From contig NC_064846.1 in NCBI RefSeq assembly GCF_024166365.1, positions 26,123,866 through 26,187,865 on the forward strand: a stretch of 64,000 bases of DNA, in the 5' to 3' direction. This document shows positions 49,701 through 53,790 of the stretch, in pieces. A program made the position numbers and the translations under genes. Numbering within the stretch: position 1 is the stretch's first letter; each line of letters opens with the position of its first letter. The notes beneath the pieces were generated by a model that was not told the DNA's origin, made no database searches, and saw only the letters and a program-made list of their open reading frames with translations. This stretch comes from Elephas maximus indicus (lineage: Eukaryota; Chordata; Mammalia; Proboscidea; Elephantidae).

Positions 49701-50969
49701 GGCAAAGGGTTTGGTTTGGTTTTGGACACTACTCCAAAGATCTGCTCAGGAAAACCTGGGTGCCTTTCTGGCTTTCTCCTTAAGAAAGGGTAAACATTAC
49801 AGATTCTCAGATTTAGGAGGTAACAAAGGAGAGCCAAACATTTATTGAAGGTTCATGAAATGCCCAAACCTGCAATGGGTATAACCATCATGTCAAAACA
49901 AACAAACAAACAAACTCAGAACAAATGTTCTAACACCATGACAATATTTACCATTCAACCTGTCTTTCCTGGATAATCAAGGAGATGGGGGTGGTGGGGA
50001 TAAAAGTCGTATGAAATATAGTACTTGCCTTTCAAGAGCTTATAAGCTGGTGGAAGAAATCAAAGTAGTTCATTAGAGAAAAAGAGACAATCAGTATGGC
50101 CTTGAATATTTTGAACCGGCTTATGGAGATGATGGAACTGAAAAAGGGCCTTGACAGAGGGCAGGCAGGATATGGACAGGTATAGATAAGGGAGGGGAGA
50201 GGGGAGGGCAACAGGATAAACAAGGACAAGAATGTGGGAACATGCATAGCATGTGGAGGCAGGTGTCAACACGGTTTGTGCTGAGAAGGAAGAAAGCAAC
50301 CTAAGAGGTACAGAGAATTCCCTTGACTGACTGAAACAATACGAGACAAGAAATATCTAAGAAACAGCTTATGTTGAAAGGCTTGAAACCAAGGGGAGGG
50401 GGGAGGCCACTGTAAGTGGCTGAACAGGAAAGTGGCTCGAGGAAATTCACATTTTAGTTAGCCTAGGAGGACTGCAGCAAGCACAGTGGATTACACATGG
50501 GAAAGGCCGGGACGGCTTAAGATGGTGGGAAGTAAAGCAGACAGGGATGTTTGCAGGCGGTGAGGTTTGATTTAAACTTCTTAAATGGAGACAGAAAGGA
50601 ACTTGATGATGTAGGGGATGAAAGCCAGGGAAGAGTTCTTGAAGATTCTACGCATCCCTAGCCTGGAAAAACACAAGGAATCACTGACAGACAACTACAA
50701 ATGTCTGCCGTTTCCTTGCATGAAAAACTAATTCATCTTTGGTAATGGCTGTCATCCCAATTAAGTAACTGAACTGCATTTTAATAGATGCCTTCAATGC
50801 CTCAACCTCAAGGAGTGGCAGGAGGGAGAAACCGAAGGGGGCATCATCTTTCAACAGCATCCCTCACACTAATACAATGGAGGTGTTTGCTTACTCCGCT
50901 TGCAATCACCGCCGCCGTTGCAAACTTCACCCTTAGAAAAATTAGGATTATTCCGGGAAAGATACCCAT
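13713..50969 (-). CDS. SLC25A14: SLC25A14 (UCP5/BMCP1) mitochondrial carrier, full coding span
   Basis: Inner-membrane carrier of the SLC25 family, related to uncoupling proteins and highest in brain in human; transport of small anions and mild uncoupling are reported for the family. Ten coding exons, all on the - strand, were joined by GT-AG sites: 50895-50969, 45502-45595, 43451-43598, 41052-41146, 39648-39733, 33142-33237, 26317-26441, 25426-25561, 15036-15116, 13713-13754. They total 978 nt, that is 325 residues plus stop, the same length as the long human isoform, and every phase joins. The three carrier signatures are present: PVDLTK (60-65), PTDVLK (161-166) and PVDVVR (255-260). No stop, frameshift or missing exon was found. 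It converges with GPR119 and starts in a CpG island. The two largest introns are 15117-25425 and 26442-33141. Confidence 0.97.
13755..14640 (-). other. SLC25A14 intron 9, no feature recognised in this part
   Basis: Intron sequence. Short frames at 14107-14383 have no family resemblance. No young repeat is seen here. Confidence 0.5.
14647..14880 (+). repeat. Tigger-type DNA transposon end
   Basis: Begins 'caggcagtcctcgggttatg', the usual opening of pogo/Tigger-like elements, and continues 'tcctaaccgtgtctttaagt'. Only one end is recognised. Compare the complete element at 56332-57316. Confidence 0.55.
15036..15116 (-). CDS. SLC25A14: SLC25A14 coding exon 9
   Basis: Encodes residues 286-312 ([18 protein letters not shown] then LRLGPWNII), the region around TM6 with the conserved GFWPNW. 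Acceptor ctcag, donor gtatcc, a weaker but valid GT donor. A run of 12 G (14927-14938 on +) lies about 100 bases into the downstream intron. Confidence 0.96.
15417..15953 (+). repeat. MLT1-type LTR (ERVL-MaLR)
   Basis: Starts 'tgtggtagccagcctccaag' and ends 'gataactcataca', both typical of MLT1 LTRs. The flanks 'gtgtc' and 'gtacc' look like a decayed 5-base target duplication. It interrupts an older repeat that resumes at 15954 ('cctgtcctcatggagtatac'). Confidence 0.8.
16641..16797 (+). repeat. AfroSINE
   Basis: Head 'ggaaccctggttgcgtagta', body 'ggaaaccctatggggcaatt', tail 'gagtcggaacctactcgaca' then 'ggacctaacaacaaca', which matches the RTE end more fully than most copies. Confidence 0.9.
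16965..17090 (+). repeat. L2 fragment
   Basis: 'gcaatagccttctaactggt' and 'agccctccaatggcttccca' are L2 ORF2 3' landmarks. Confidence 0.7.
17095..17480 (+). repeat. Old L1 3' UTR
   Basis: Same repeat type as 10115-10610: 'tcattcagccatacagcatg', 'tacagagacagaaagcagat', and a terminal 'ctcaataaaaatgttttt'. Confidence 0.7.
17481..19370 (-). other. SLC25A14 intron 9, old or unique sequence
   Basis: The part at 17570-17830 resembles the ancient repeat at 59190-59510 ('cagagataaggttgtagaag'). The remainder, to 19370, holds no recognisable gene or young repeat. Confidence 0.4.
19374..19538 (-). repeat. AfroSINE
   Basis: Complete short form from tail 'cccattgcctttgagtcaat' to head 'ctagccaccagggtttcc'. 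Confidence 0.92.
19615..19800 (+). repeat. MIR fragment
   Basis: 'tttgaatcctggctctgtca' and 'cttaacctctctgatcttca' are MIR core landmarks; the 3' end is decayed. Confidence 0.7.
19871..19943 (-). pseudogene. tRNA-Val(CAC) pseudogene
   Basis: The - strand gives a 73-base sequence running from GTTTCCGTAATGTAGTG, through anticodon loop TTCACAT (anticodon CAC), to the 3' end CAGAAACA: the length and order of tRNA-Val. It is not a working gene. The acceptor stem has a C6-A67 mismatch, the anticodon stem a C-T mismatch at its base, the T stem an A-A mismatch, and the T loop reads TTT where TTC is invariant. No clear insertion duplication is seen around it. It sits just left of an AfroSINE but is not that SINE's head. 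Confidence 0.8.
19974..20132 (+). repeat. AfroSINE
   Basis: Low divergence: 'gtagtgtagtggttaagtgc', 'gaagttcgaatccaccaagc', 'cctatagggtcgctatgagt'. The first few bases of the head are altered. Confidence 0.92.
20158..20366 (+). repeat. MIR element
   Basis: Ordered MIR landmarks 'acagtggttagaagaacttc', 'aaattacttagctgctctga', 'agtgcctggcacataataag'. Confidence 0.75.
20367..20546 (+). repeat. AfroRTE internal fragment
   Basis: 'ttttacttggatccacaatc' to 'gcaaatctgctgcaaaggac' aligns with 38345-38445 inside the larger RTE copy. Both ends are truncated. Confidence 0.8.
20547..21119 (-). repeat. Young L1 3' end, inserted with a 12-base duplication
   Basis: The inverted L1 3' UTR type seen in several copies here: T-rich left end, then 'tttattgtgctttaagtaaa', and 'catctccctccaggcagaag'. 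It is flanked by 'tggatatgctaa' at 20535-20546 and again at 21120-21131, a 12-base target duplication. 5'-truncated; 573 bases. Confidence 0.85.
21431..22535 (+). pseudogene. BCAS2: BCAS2 processed pseudogene, full length
   Basis: Intronless copy of the mRNA for BCAS2 (SPF27), a subunit of the PRP19/NTC spliceosome complex. A short 5' UTR precedes ATG at 21454 ([20 protein letters not shown]). Homology continues through [20 protein letters not shown] and [16 protein letters not shown] to a residual stop at 22126-22128, then the 3' UTR and an A tract at 22524-22535. It is broken: a frameshift soon after residue ~25, a 2-base loss giving TGA after VSLVSKN (about 22030), and in-frame TGA-TGA near the end. 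An 11-base duplication 'tcattactccc' flanks it (21420-21430 and 22537-22547), so it is an L1-mediated insertion. Confidence 0.93.
22642..22757 (+). repeat. hAT-type (MER5-like) fragment
   Basis: Ends 'cctgagaaccactgcc', the usual terminal inverted repeat of MER5-like hAT elements, with 'gcatatcagaaacaccaggg' inside. The left end is decayed. Confidence 0.5.
22902..23388 (+). repeat. ERVL-MaLR-type LTR (5' LTR with internal sequence after it)
   Basis: Starts 'tgtcgtggattgaattatgt' and ends 'tagataatcaagaca'. It is near-identical in layout to the solo LTR at 31798-32278. Immediately after it comes 'tttggtaccaggaatggggt', a tRNA-Leu-type primer-binding site, so this copy is an LTR plus the start of the internal region. 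Confidence 0.85.
23389..23990 (+). repeat. ERVL-MaLR internal region, partial
   Basis: Follows the LTR with a primer-binding site resembling the tRNA-Leu 3' end. The remaining ~500 bases are purine-rich and carry no recognisable gag or pol domain; the open frames on both strands are short and overlap. MaLR elements normally have degenerate coding capacity. The right end is approximate. Confidence 0.6.
24017..24182 (+). repeat. MER5-type hAT element
   Basis: Terminal inverted repeats CAGTGGTTCTCAAAG and the matching AAGAACCACTG bound a 166-base element with 'aatctctggagatggggccc' inside. Non-autonomous, long dead. Confidence 0.82.
24206..24366 (+). repeat. Second hAT-type element
   Basis: 'agtggttttcaacctcgagt' at the left and 'ggctgagaaccactgc' at the right form inverted ends. 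It is independent of the element just before it. Confidence 0.65.
24380..24930 (+). repeat. L2 3' region split by MIR
   Basis: L2 landmarks occur at 24385-24500 ('gactgatccatttaaaatac') and 24770-24930 ('tggtgcctggtatatgataa'). Between them, 24528-24745 reads as a + strand MIR ('atcccagctctgccacttaa'). Confidence 0.6.
25426..25561 (-). CDS. SLC25A14: SLC25A14 coding exon 8
   Basis: Encodes residues 240-285 including the third carrier signature [10 protein letters not shown]. Acceptor tttag, donor gtacgc. Phase 2 in (a Val codon split GT|T), phase 0 out. Confidence 0.97.
25562..26316 (-). other. SLC25A14 intron 7, no feature recognised
   Basis: Short intron between exons 7 and 8 with no recognisable repeat. 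Open frames near 26055-26377 overlap the exon on other frames and are not genes. Confidence 0.5.
26317..26441 (-). CDS. SLC25A14: SLC25A14 coding exon 7
   Basis: Encodes residues 199-239 ([18 protein letters not shown] onward) plus two bases of residue 240. Acceptor tgtag, donor gtaagt, a perfect consensus. Confidence 0.97.
26624..26815 (-). repeat. AfroSINE, long form, diverged
   Basis: 'cttatggaagtagattgcca' marks the long form; 'ggattcgaaccaccaacctt' is the inverted box B. The tail at left is decayed. Confidence 0.75.
27209..27412 (-). repeat. AfroSINE, long form, inside L1
   Basis: Tail 'cccattgccatctagttgat', long-form segment 'ttatgggaacagactgccac', head ending 'tgtcaccaggactcctt'. 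Related short motifs (acacactca / acacacta) on the two sides suggest a target duplication. Confidence 0.88.
27557..28615 (-). repeat. Solo LTR of an endogenous retrovirus, about 1.06 kb
   Basis: A block with TG...CA ends interrupts the L1; L1 sequence is continuous once it is removed. The flanks 'cagag' (27552-27556) and 'cagaa' (28616-28620) fit a 5-base duplication with one change. On the - strand a TATA-like run (about 28190-28200) lies upstream of AATAAA (complement of 27807-27812), which sets the orientation. There is no internal gag, pol or env. ERV class not assigned. Confidence 0.7.
29191..30920 (-). other. SLC25A14 intron 6, AT-rich; TA/CA-rich simple sequence at 29520-29790
   Basis: 29520-29790 is rich in TATA and CACATA motifs ('tatatatacacatactacat'). 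The rest of the stretch shows no recognisable gene. Frames at 30256-30786 have no family match. Confidence 0.45.
30930..31165 (-). repeat. Ancient L1 3' UTR relic
   Basis: Read on the - strand ('gacttcatattgcatcacag', 'atgatgtccactagatctct'), this matches the general pattern of old L1M 3' ends. It happens to be open in one frame but lacks a good acceptor and is not an exon. Confidence 0.5.
31410..31575 (+). repeat. AfroSINE
   Basis: 'ttagtggttaagtgctacgg', 'ggcagtccgagtccaccagg', 'ggggcagttctactctgtcc', then a shortened tail and a T run. The 5' end lacks the usual 'ggagccctgg'. Confidence 0.9.
31798..32278 (+). repeat. ERVL-MaLR-type solo LTR with exact target duplication
   Basis: 481 bases starting 'tgtcatgcattaattatgtc' and ending 'ggatgactaagaca', flanked by an exact 5-base duplication 'gtctc' at 31793-31797 and 32279-32283. 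It is the same family as 22902-23388, but without internal sequence, so it arose by LTR-LTR recombination. Confidence 0.9.
32279..32771 (-). other. SLC25A14 intron 6, no feature recognised
   Basis: AT-rich sequence. Part of it ('aatgttaaaagttattatct') may be an old repeat; nothing firm. Confidence 0.4.
32772..32982 (+). repeat. AfroSINE, long form
   Basis: 'ggtggcgtaaatggttaagt', long-form segment 'ggccatctgcttccgaaagg', tail 'cagaatcaacttgacagcaa' then 'ctaacaataataac'. Confidence 0.88.
33142..33237 (-). CDS. SLC25A14: SLC25A14 coding exon 6
   Basis: Encodes residues 167-198, starting [16 protein letters not shown], which completes the second carrier signature begun in exon 5 (PTDVLK|IRMQ). 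Acceptor cttag, donor gtgagt. Phase 0 on both sides. Confidence 0.97.
33450..33590 (-). repeat. Ancient L1-type fragment
   Basis: Resembles 5990-6120: 'taatggctgcatagttttca' and 'ggacatttagattctttcta'. Family tentative. Confidence 0.4.
33594..33752 (+). repeat. AfroSINE
   Basis: Head 'agagccctggtggtgcagtg', body and tail complete, ending 'actcgacagcagtgggtg'. Low divergence. Confidence 0.93.
33786..34738 (-). repeat. AfroSINE split by an L1
   Basis: The SINE tail and body lie at 33786-33925 and its head at 34699-34738 ('gggctcttaaccactgagac'). In between is an inverted L1 3' end. Confidence 0.85.
33926..34698 (-). repeat. L1 3' end inserted inside an AfroSINE
   Basis: Inverted L1 3' UTR with a T-rich left end ('tttattgtgctttaagtgaa') and L1 sequence to 'gccttgttggagtgagat'. 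The flanks 'agcagcaaggctctt' (33911-33925) and 'agcagtcgggctctt' (34699-34713) are a 15-base target duplication with three mismatches. About 770 bases, 5'-truncated. Confidence 0.85.
35125..35335 (+). repeat. L1 3' end, direct orientation
   Basis: 'gacagactgacttgatttgt', then 'ctcaataaaaattatt' and an A run, matching the 3' end of the other L1 copies here. The 5' limit is approximate and the element may reach back to about 34910. Confidence 0.7.
35637..35796 (+). repeat. AfroSINE
   Basis: 'ggcgtagtggttaagagttc', 'tggaaaccctatgggacagt', diverged tail 'aattgacttgatggaaacag'. Confidence 0.88.
35804..36014 (+). repeat. AfroSINE, long form
   Basis: The long-form segment 'gaagaaagatgtggccgtct' is complete. 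Tail 'cagatcgactcgacagcagt'. It sits directly after the previous SINE. Confidence 0.92.
36026..36372 (+). repeat. SINE with a tRNA-Gly-like head and long RTE tail
   Basis: Head 'gcactggtggttcagtggta' then 'gaattcttgccttccctgcg' and 'ggtgcaattccctgccaa' follows tRNA-Gly(GCC) closely, unlike the AfroSINE head. The tail carries about 90 bases of the RTE 3' end ('gatggcacaggaccaggcac' through 'ggtcgccatgagttggaggc' to 'ctaacaacaacaa'), more than AfroSINE copies carry. The middle ('gacggactaggaagaaaggc') is not found in the other SINEs here. Confidence 0.8.
36470..36652 (+). repeat. MER5-type hAT element
   Basis: 'cacagttcttaaccttgata', 'ggcttgtcaaaccagactgc', 'tgattcagtaggtatgggac' are ordered MER5A landmarks. 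Confidence 0.75.
36653..37845 (-). other. SLC25A14 intron 5, no feature recognised
   Basis: AT-rich intron sequence with short frames only. Nothing recognisable. Confidence 0.45.
37846..38945 (+). mobile_element. AfroRTE LINE, 5'-truncated, with part of the reverse transcriptase
   Basis: RTE-clade LINE, the autonomous partner type for AfroSINEs. A 147-residue frame (37855-38298) begins in the RT palm ([13 protein letters not shown]; a common RTE form has FDC where this has FSC). It carries the box [20 protein letters not shown] (38012-38071, the RT LSPxLFN region) and [17 protein letters not shown], the YADD catalytic box, near 38155, and ends near NIKKTQ. Frame breaks follow. The rest runs to the 3' end through 'caggagggaccagtccccgg' and 'ggtcgctatgagttggaacc' to 'aacagcacttaacagcatc'. 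The endonuclease part is missing. Confidence 0.9.
38946..39100 (-). repeat. L1-like 3' fragment
   Basis: 'gtgctttttaggtgaaagct' resembles the inverted L1 3' ends elsewhere. The boundary with intron sequence is unclear. Confidence 0.4.
39400..39605 (-). repeat. MIR element
   Basis: Inverted MIR order: 'cattttacaaatgaggaagg', 'gatttgcccaaggctttaca', 'gatgaactcaaatctgaatc'. Confidence 0.7.
39648..39733 (-). CDS. SLC25A14: SLC25A14 coding exon 5
   Basis: Encodes residues 138-166 ([20 protein letters not shown] onward) ending with PTDVLK, start of the second carrier signature. Acceptor tacag, donor gtaaga. Confidence 0.97.
39734..41051 (-). other. SLC25A14 intron 4, no feature recognised
   Basis: 1.3 kb intron without a recognisable gene or young repeat. 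Frames at 40287-40864 have no family match. Confidence 0.5.
41052..41146 (-). CDS. SLC25A14: SLC25A14 coding exon 4
   Basis: Encodes residues 106-137 ([20 protein letters not shown] onward). Acceptor ggcag, donor gtcagt. Phases 2 in, 1 out. Confidence 0.97.
41223..41256. repeat. 17-base tandem duplication
   Basis: 'cattacccacctcactc' occurs twice in direct succession, without a mismatch, at the edge of the L1 fragment. Confidence 0.9.
41260..42445 (+). repeat. L1 ORF2 relic
   Basis: Reads as decayed L1 ORF2 in the endonuclease-RT part: 'gaacattcaccaagatagac', 'taaactggaaacaagaaa', and, in the RT region, [20 protein letters not shown] spelled across two frames at 42331-42398. An AfroSINE sits inside it. 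Confidence 0.85.
41908..41999 (+). repeat. AfroSINE lacking the RTE tail, with an exact target duplication
   Basis: 92 bases from 'ggacccctggtggctcagtg' to 'ggaaaaactatggg'. It is flanked by an exact 11-base duplication 'gcagctattaa' (41897-41907 and 42000-42010). The SINE stops just before the usual tail. Confidence 0.88.
42446..43450 (-). other. SLC25A14 intron 3, no gene recognised
   Basis: AT-rich. Frames are short and overlapping. Probably old L1 or unique DNA. Confidence 0.4.
43451..43598 (-). CDS. SLC25A14: SLC25A14 coding exon 3
   Basis: Encodes residues 57-105 with the first carrier signature [13 protein letters not shown] and the matrix-loop motif [18 protein letters not shown]. 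Acceptor aatag, donor gtaaga. Phases 1 in, 2 out. Confidence 0.97.
43902..44061 (-). repeat. AfroSINE with exact target duplication
   Basis: Complete short form, low divergence. 'ctgtaatgtac' flanks it at 43891-43901 and 44062-44072. Confidence 0.93.
44385..44760 (-). repeat. L1 3' region
   Basis: 'gtggtaaaatatatataaca', 'tacaattcagtgacattaat', 'gtacaaccatcaccgctatc': the inverted L1 pattern also seen at 1418-1615 and 9080-9830. Confidence 0.6.
44761..45501 (-). other. SLC25A14 intron 2, no feature recognised
   Basis: Nothing recognisable apart from AT-rich sequence. Confidence 0.45.
45502..45595 (-). CDS. SLC25A14: SLC25A14 coding exon 2
   Basis: Encodes residues 26-56 ([20 protein letters not shown] onward) plus the first base of Gly57. 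Acceptor tttag, donor gtaaga. MSGLNW contains an internal Met that could start a shorter form. Confidence 0.97.
45596..46441 (-). other. SLC25A14 intron 1, no feature recognised
   Basis: Unique-looking intron sequence; no repeat or gene recognised. Confidence 0.45.
46442..46616 (+). repeat. MER5-type hAT element
   Basis: 'accagaaacacctagaaggc', 'cagactgctgggccgcacct' (split by one base) and terminal 'ttaagaaccactgctgcagg'. Confidence 0.75.
46762..46995 (+). repeat. MIR element, nearly full length
   Basis: Very clear: 'tgactctaccacttactagc', 'tctgtgaccttgggcaagtt', 'acttaacctctttgtgcctc', 'aactgtaaaatgagaataat'. Confidence 0.9.
46996..47716 (-). other. SLC25A14 intron 1, no feature recognised
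   Basis: Contains a short CCGCCGCCG run near 47062; otherwise nothing recognisable. Confidence 0.4.
47717..47816 (+). repeat. AfroSINE, 3' half
   Basis: 'ttacagccttgaaaacccta' begins in the long-form body; tail 'ggaatccactcgtcggcagt'. 5' head missing. Confidence 0.85.
48350..48479 (+). repeat. AfroSINE
   Basis: Head, box B 'ggcagctcaaatacacc' and body are present; the tail ends early at 'ggttgctatgagcc'. Confidence 0.9.
48583..48648. repeat. Three-fold 'atcatgtctt' motif between T tracts
   Basis: 'tatcatgtctt' occurs three times, separated by T-rich and A-rich runs. It looks like local duplication by slippage. Confidence 0.7.
48890..49060 (+). repeat. L2 3' end fragment
   Basis: 'tgaaggcagacaccatgtct' and 'gagtacacattaagtaagtg' follow the L2 3' end pattern, decayed. 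Confidence 0.5.
49480..49545 (+). repeat. AfroSINE tail fragment
   Basis: 'ggtcgctatgagttggcatc' and 'gacttgatggcaac' only; the rest of the element is absent. Confidence 0.75.
49557..49725 (+). repeat. AfroSINE
   Basis: Complete short form ending 'ggtttggtttggttttgg'. 'acactactc' lies on both sides (near 49546 and near 49727), a likely target duplication; the left copy overlaps the older tail fragment. Confidence 0.92.
49895..49916. repeat. (CAAA)n simple repeat
   Basis: Five CAAA-type units. Confidence 0.85.
49917..50894 (-). other. SLC25A14 intron 1 near the promoter
   Basis: Part of this (about 50020-50640) reads like an old interspersed repeat; no gene is recognised. Confidence 0.4.
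50895..50969 (-). CDS. SLC25A14: SLC25A14 coding exon 1
   Basis: Encodes residues 1-25, [20 protein letters not shown] then VIASG. ATG is at 50967-50969 read on the - strand. The donor is GGA|gtaagc, a good GT site. Nine bases upstream, codon 23 is GCA where the human gene, as I know it, has GTA (GTAAGC, the alternative donor of the short isoform). Confidence 0.95.
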
Positions 50970-51270
50970 TCACCCTCTGGGTAGCCGGATCTTGCCAGTT
51001 CCTCAGCTGTCAGAGCGAGTTCGTGGAGAGAAGGGAGGCGCCTGAAGGAGGCGGCCTCCCAGGGGGGTCGAGAAGCAGGGTTCAATCGAAGAAGTAAAAC
51101 CACCGATGCCAGGAGAGTGAAAGACAGGGAAGGGACTCAGCTGAGGGGAGAGAGAGACCAGAGGACCGTTAAGCCCCTCCCAGGCCGGGAACCAGGCCAG
51201 CCCGGCCCCGCGCGGCTTGGCGCGGCCCAGCCCCGCTCCCCGGCCTGGAAATCCAGGAGCTCCCCCTCAC

Positions 51271-51360
51271 CTGCTCGGCCTCATCGGATGACTGGGAAGC
51301 CGAGGCTCCCACAGTCGGAAACGCCACCGCAATGCCAACCCGGAAGCATTGAGACCAGCG
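51271..51360 (-). other. SLC25A14: Possible non-coding first exon of SLC25A14
   Basis: On the - strand 'gaggccgagcag' is followed by gtgagg, a strong donor, inside the CpG island. Possible acceptors before coding exon 1 are ccttcag (about 51043) and tctgacag (about 51015). The 5' limit is a guess. Confidence 0.4.
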
Positions 51361-51419
51361 GAAGTAACAAGGCGTCGCCCGGGCAACACTGGCGCAGCCG
51401 TGCCAACTCCACCTTCTCT

Positions 51420-51452
51420 AAAAAAAAAAAAAAAATTTTTTTTTTTTAAAAA
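51420..51452. repeat. A16-T12 palindrome
   Basis: A run of 16 A directly followed by 12 T and then 5 A, able to fold into a hairpin, in the middle of GC-rich promoter DNA. Confidence 0.9.
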
Positions 51453-51830
51453 GACGCAAAGTGGGAGGTGGAAACGACAGTGCCCGAAGAGGAGGGTAGT
51501 GCCGGCTGATGGCGGAAATGCCCAAAGGGGGCACCTGACTTTCGAGAGGTGGACGGAGAGGGAGCTAAGGCGTGAGGGTTCGGCGGCATCTGCAGTTAAC
51601 ATGCTCGCCGGCGGGGGGCAGACGTGTCGCTTGGGCACGGCTTTTCCCACCCGGCCCGCACGCACTAGGATTGGGGGACCAGAGGGGCGGGGTAAGAAGA
51701 GAGGGGCTAGCGGGGCGGGGGCGGGGCAAACTGAGTGGTGGGGCGGGGCGAGAGGTACCAGGGGCGTGGCTAGAGAGCTACGACGGGTGGGGCAAGTGCT
51801 GTGATGGAGTGATGGCGTGAGCCCCCCCGC

Positions 51831-52454
51831 ACGCACAGAGCACGAAAAAGGAGGGAAAGCGAGCGGGGTGGGGCGAAGAGCTTAAGACCCAAGTAGGAGA
51901 ATGAGGGAAAGAGGGTAAGCAGTATTTAGTGAGGTGCCTGAGGGTGGAAATAAAGATCAATGAAGCAAATAAACCTCAGCACCTAGTGAGCATCTAAGTT
52001 AGTGACTTAAGAGGTAGACTCAGGCCCTGTCCTCAAAGCTTAGGACTTCAGTTGAGAAAGAGCGAGAAAAACAGAAGAGTGAAACGTTCCGGGGAGGAGT
52101 CCGAGTGATTCTGCCTCACATTCAGCCAAAAAATGATGAGCTAGCGGGGCTGCCTGCTTCTGGCTTGAGGAAGGAGTGCCACAAAGCCCCCTGGGTGATC
52201 CTGTTAGCCTCTGGGTTACATCTGGCTGTTAAGCCTCTCGCGTGAAGGCTCTGGACTCACCCAGGAGTTACAATAATTGTTAGTGTTTGCTGTGACGAAA
52301 ACAGTGCAAGGCACATGGCCTTAAATAATTATTTGCTGAATGAATAAATACTCAGAATACCTTTGCTCCAAACAGATCCTTCTCATTTTATTTCATATCT
52401 TTTTTCTTTCATTTAAAAATTTCTTCAGGCCACATACATAAGAATATTTCACTC
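51831..52454. other. Upstream flank of the CpG island, no feature recognised
   Basis: The GC content falls off. No gene or repeat recognised. Confidence 0.45.
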
Positions 52455-52678
52455 ACATTATGGAATACTTGCCACGTGCCAAGAGTGGTGCCAGGAGTTT
52501 TATGTGCTCACATGTACCCTATAAAACAGGTACTATTATTTTCCCCTTTTGACAGATGAGAAAACTGAGGCCTTAAGAGGTTAAAATAGTAATCTGGTGA
52601 GTGGCAGAGCTGGGATTCAAACACGGGTCTGACTGACTTAGAGCCCACAGTCGTAACTGCTATGCTATAGTGCCTCTC
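52455..52678 (-). repeat. MIR element, nearly full length
   Basis: Inverted MIR: 'tgacagatgagaaaactgag', 'gtggcagagctgggattcaa', 'cgtaactgctatgctatagt'. Confidence 0.88.
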
Positions 52679-53596
52679 AACTTTAATAATATCCTTAATT
52701 TCAGAAACTTCCTTACTAAAAAAAGTGATAAAAAATACACGCATGCATCCCAAAATGTGAATTCAATTCACATCTCACGGAAGCCAAGCTGTAGTGCTCA
52801 GTTCTCATTTGGAAAAATTTGCTCTTCAATGACATGGATTCTATGCACATATGTGTGGCCTGTGCATGTCCCCCACATTCCAGGTCCTCAGCCTTGTAGA
52901 ACCATGGCTCTCCCCTTGAGCAAATCATTATCTTAATTTTTTTACAAGACTGCACTTTGCTTCCTCAGCTACTGCTGCGACCACCAGCTAATTCCACTGA
53001 CCACCTAGGTAAACTTTGTTTAAAAGGCCTTTGTTTTCAAATGATTTATTTTAAAAGTTCTACAGTAAATTAATAGCAAACTAGCTTTGTCACAACAAAA
53101 TTATAAAACCTACCACTTTTTTAACACATTTGCAGTTTGATTGCTTATTTAGTTTTCAACATTTTCCAAAACTACAACAGAAGAAAGTCTAATCCTCACT
53201 ATTAAAATAGGTCATTTCATTTTGTAATCTCTTTCTGTTTGTAGTCTCTACCACACAGATTAGTATTTCCTTATGCTATCTTGTGCTATCCTTGAATTCT
53301 GATCTCCAAGTGATTAGCTCTTCAAGAGGACCGAATCATGGAATCTTCTAGTTAGAAGGACACTTAGAGGTCACTGAGGCTAGTCCAAATGAAAAAGTCC
53401 TTTCTATAAAAAAAATTTTTTTTTATAACAGTCAGGATAGACTGTTGCGCAGTGTCTGCTTAAATATTTCCAGTGTGAGTATACATCAGGAGTCAGCCAA
53501 TTACACTACTGGATAGCTCTGTTAGAAAGTTCTCATTTATATCAAGCCAAATGTGCCTTCCACTTTCTACATGCCCCAGAGAAACAGTTGATCATA
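52679..53596. other. Intergenic stretch, no feature recognised
   Basis: No repeat or gene recognised. An AT palindrome-like run (aaaaaaattttttttt) lies near 53410. Confidence 0.45.
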
Positions 53597-53790
53597 AAGA
53601 ATGAGAAGAGCACTGTACTTGAAACCAGAAGACCTTTCTGAGGCCAAATTCCATCACTCTCTAGCTCTGTGACTTTGGATAAGTCACTTAATTTTTCTGA
53701 GCCTCAGTTTCCTTATCTAAAGATTAAGTATGACAATACTTCCAGCACAGTGGCAGGCCCTTAACACATGCCTAGCCAATGTTACCTGCC
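53597..53790 (+). repeat. MIR fragment
   Basis: 'ctctctagctctgtgacttt' and 'gagcctcagtttccttatct' are MIR core landmarks. Confidence 0.75.

Larger units (their letters stand above)
50895..51830 (-). promoter_or_regulatory. SLC25A14: CpG-island promoter of SLC25A14
   Basis: GC-rich and dense in CpG, unlike the AT-rich flanks. It carries GC boxes of the Sp1 type (ggggcggggt near 51684, cggggcgggggcggggc at 51711-51727, ggggcggggc near 51740) and no clear TATA box. It covers coding exon 1 and the presumed first non-coding exon. No coding gene is recognised on the + strand. A 16A/12T palindrome interrupts it at 51420-51447. Confidence 0.85.

Noticed and set aside
51267..51836. Long overlapping open frames on both strands in the CpG island (up to 189 codons)
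   Set aside because: GC-rich DNA has few stop codons by chance. The frames overlap on both strands, cross the A/T palindrome, show no domain, and lie over the SLC25A14 promoter.
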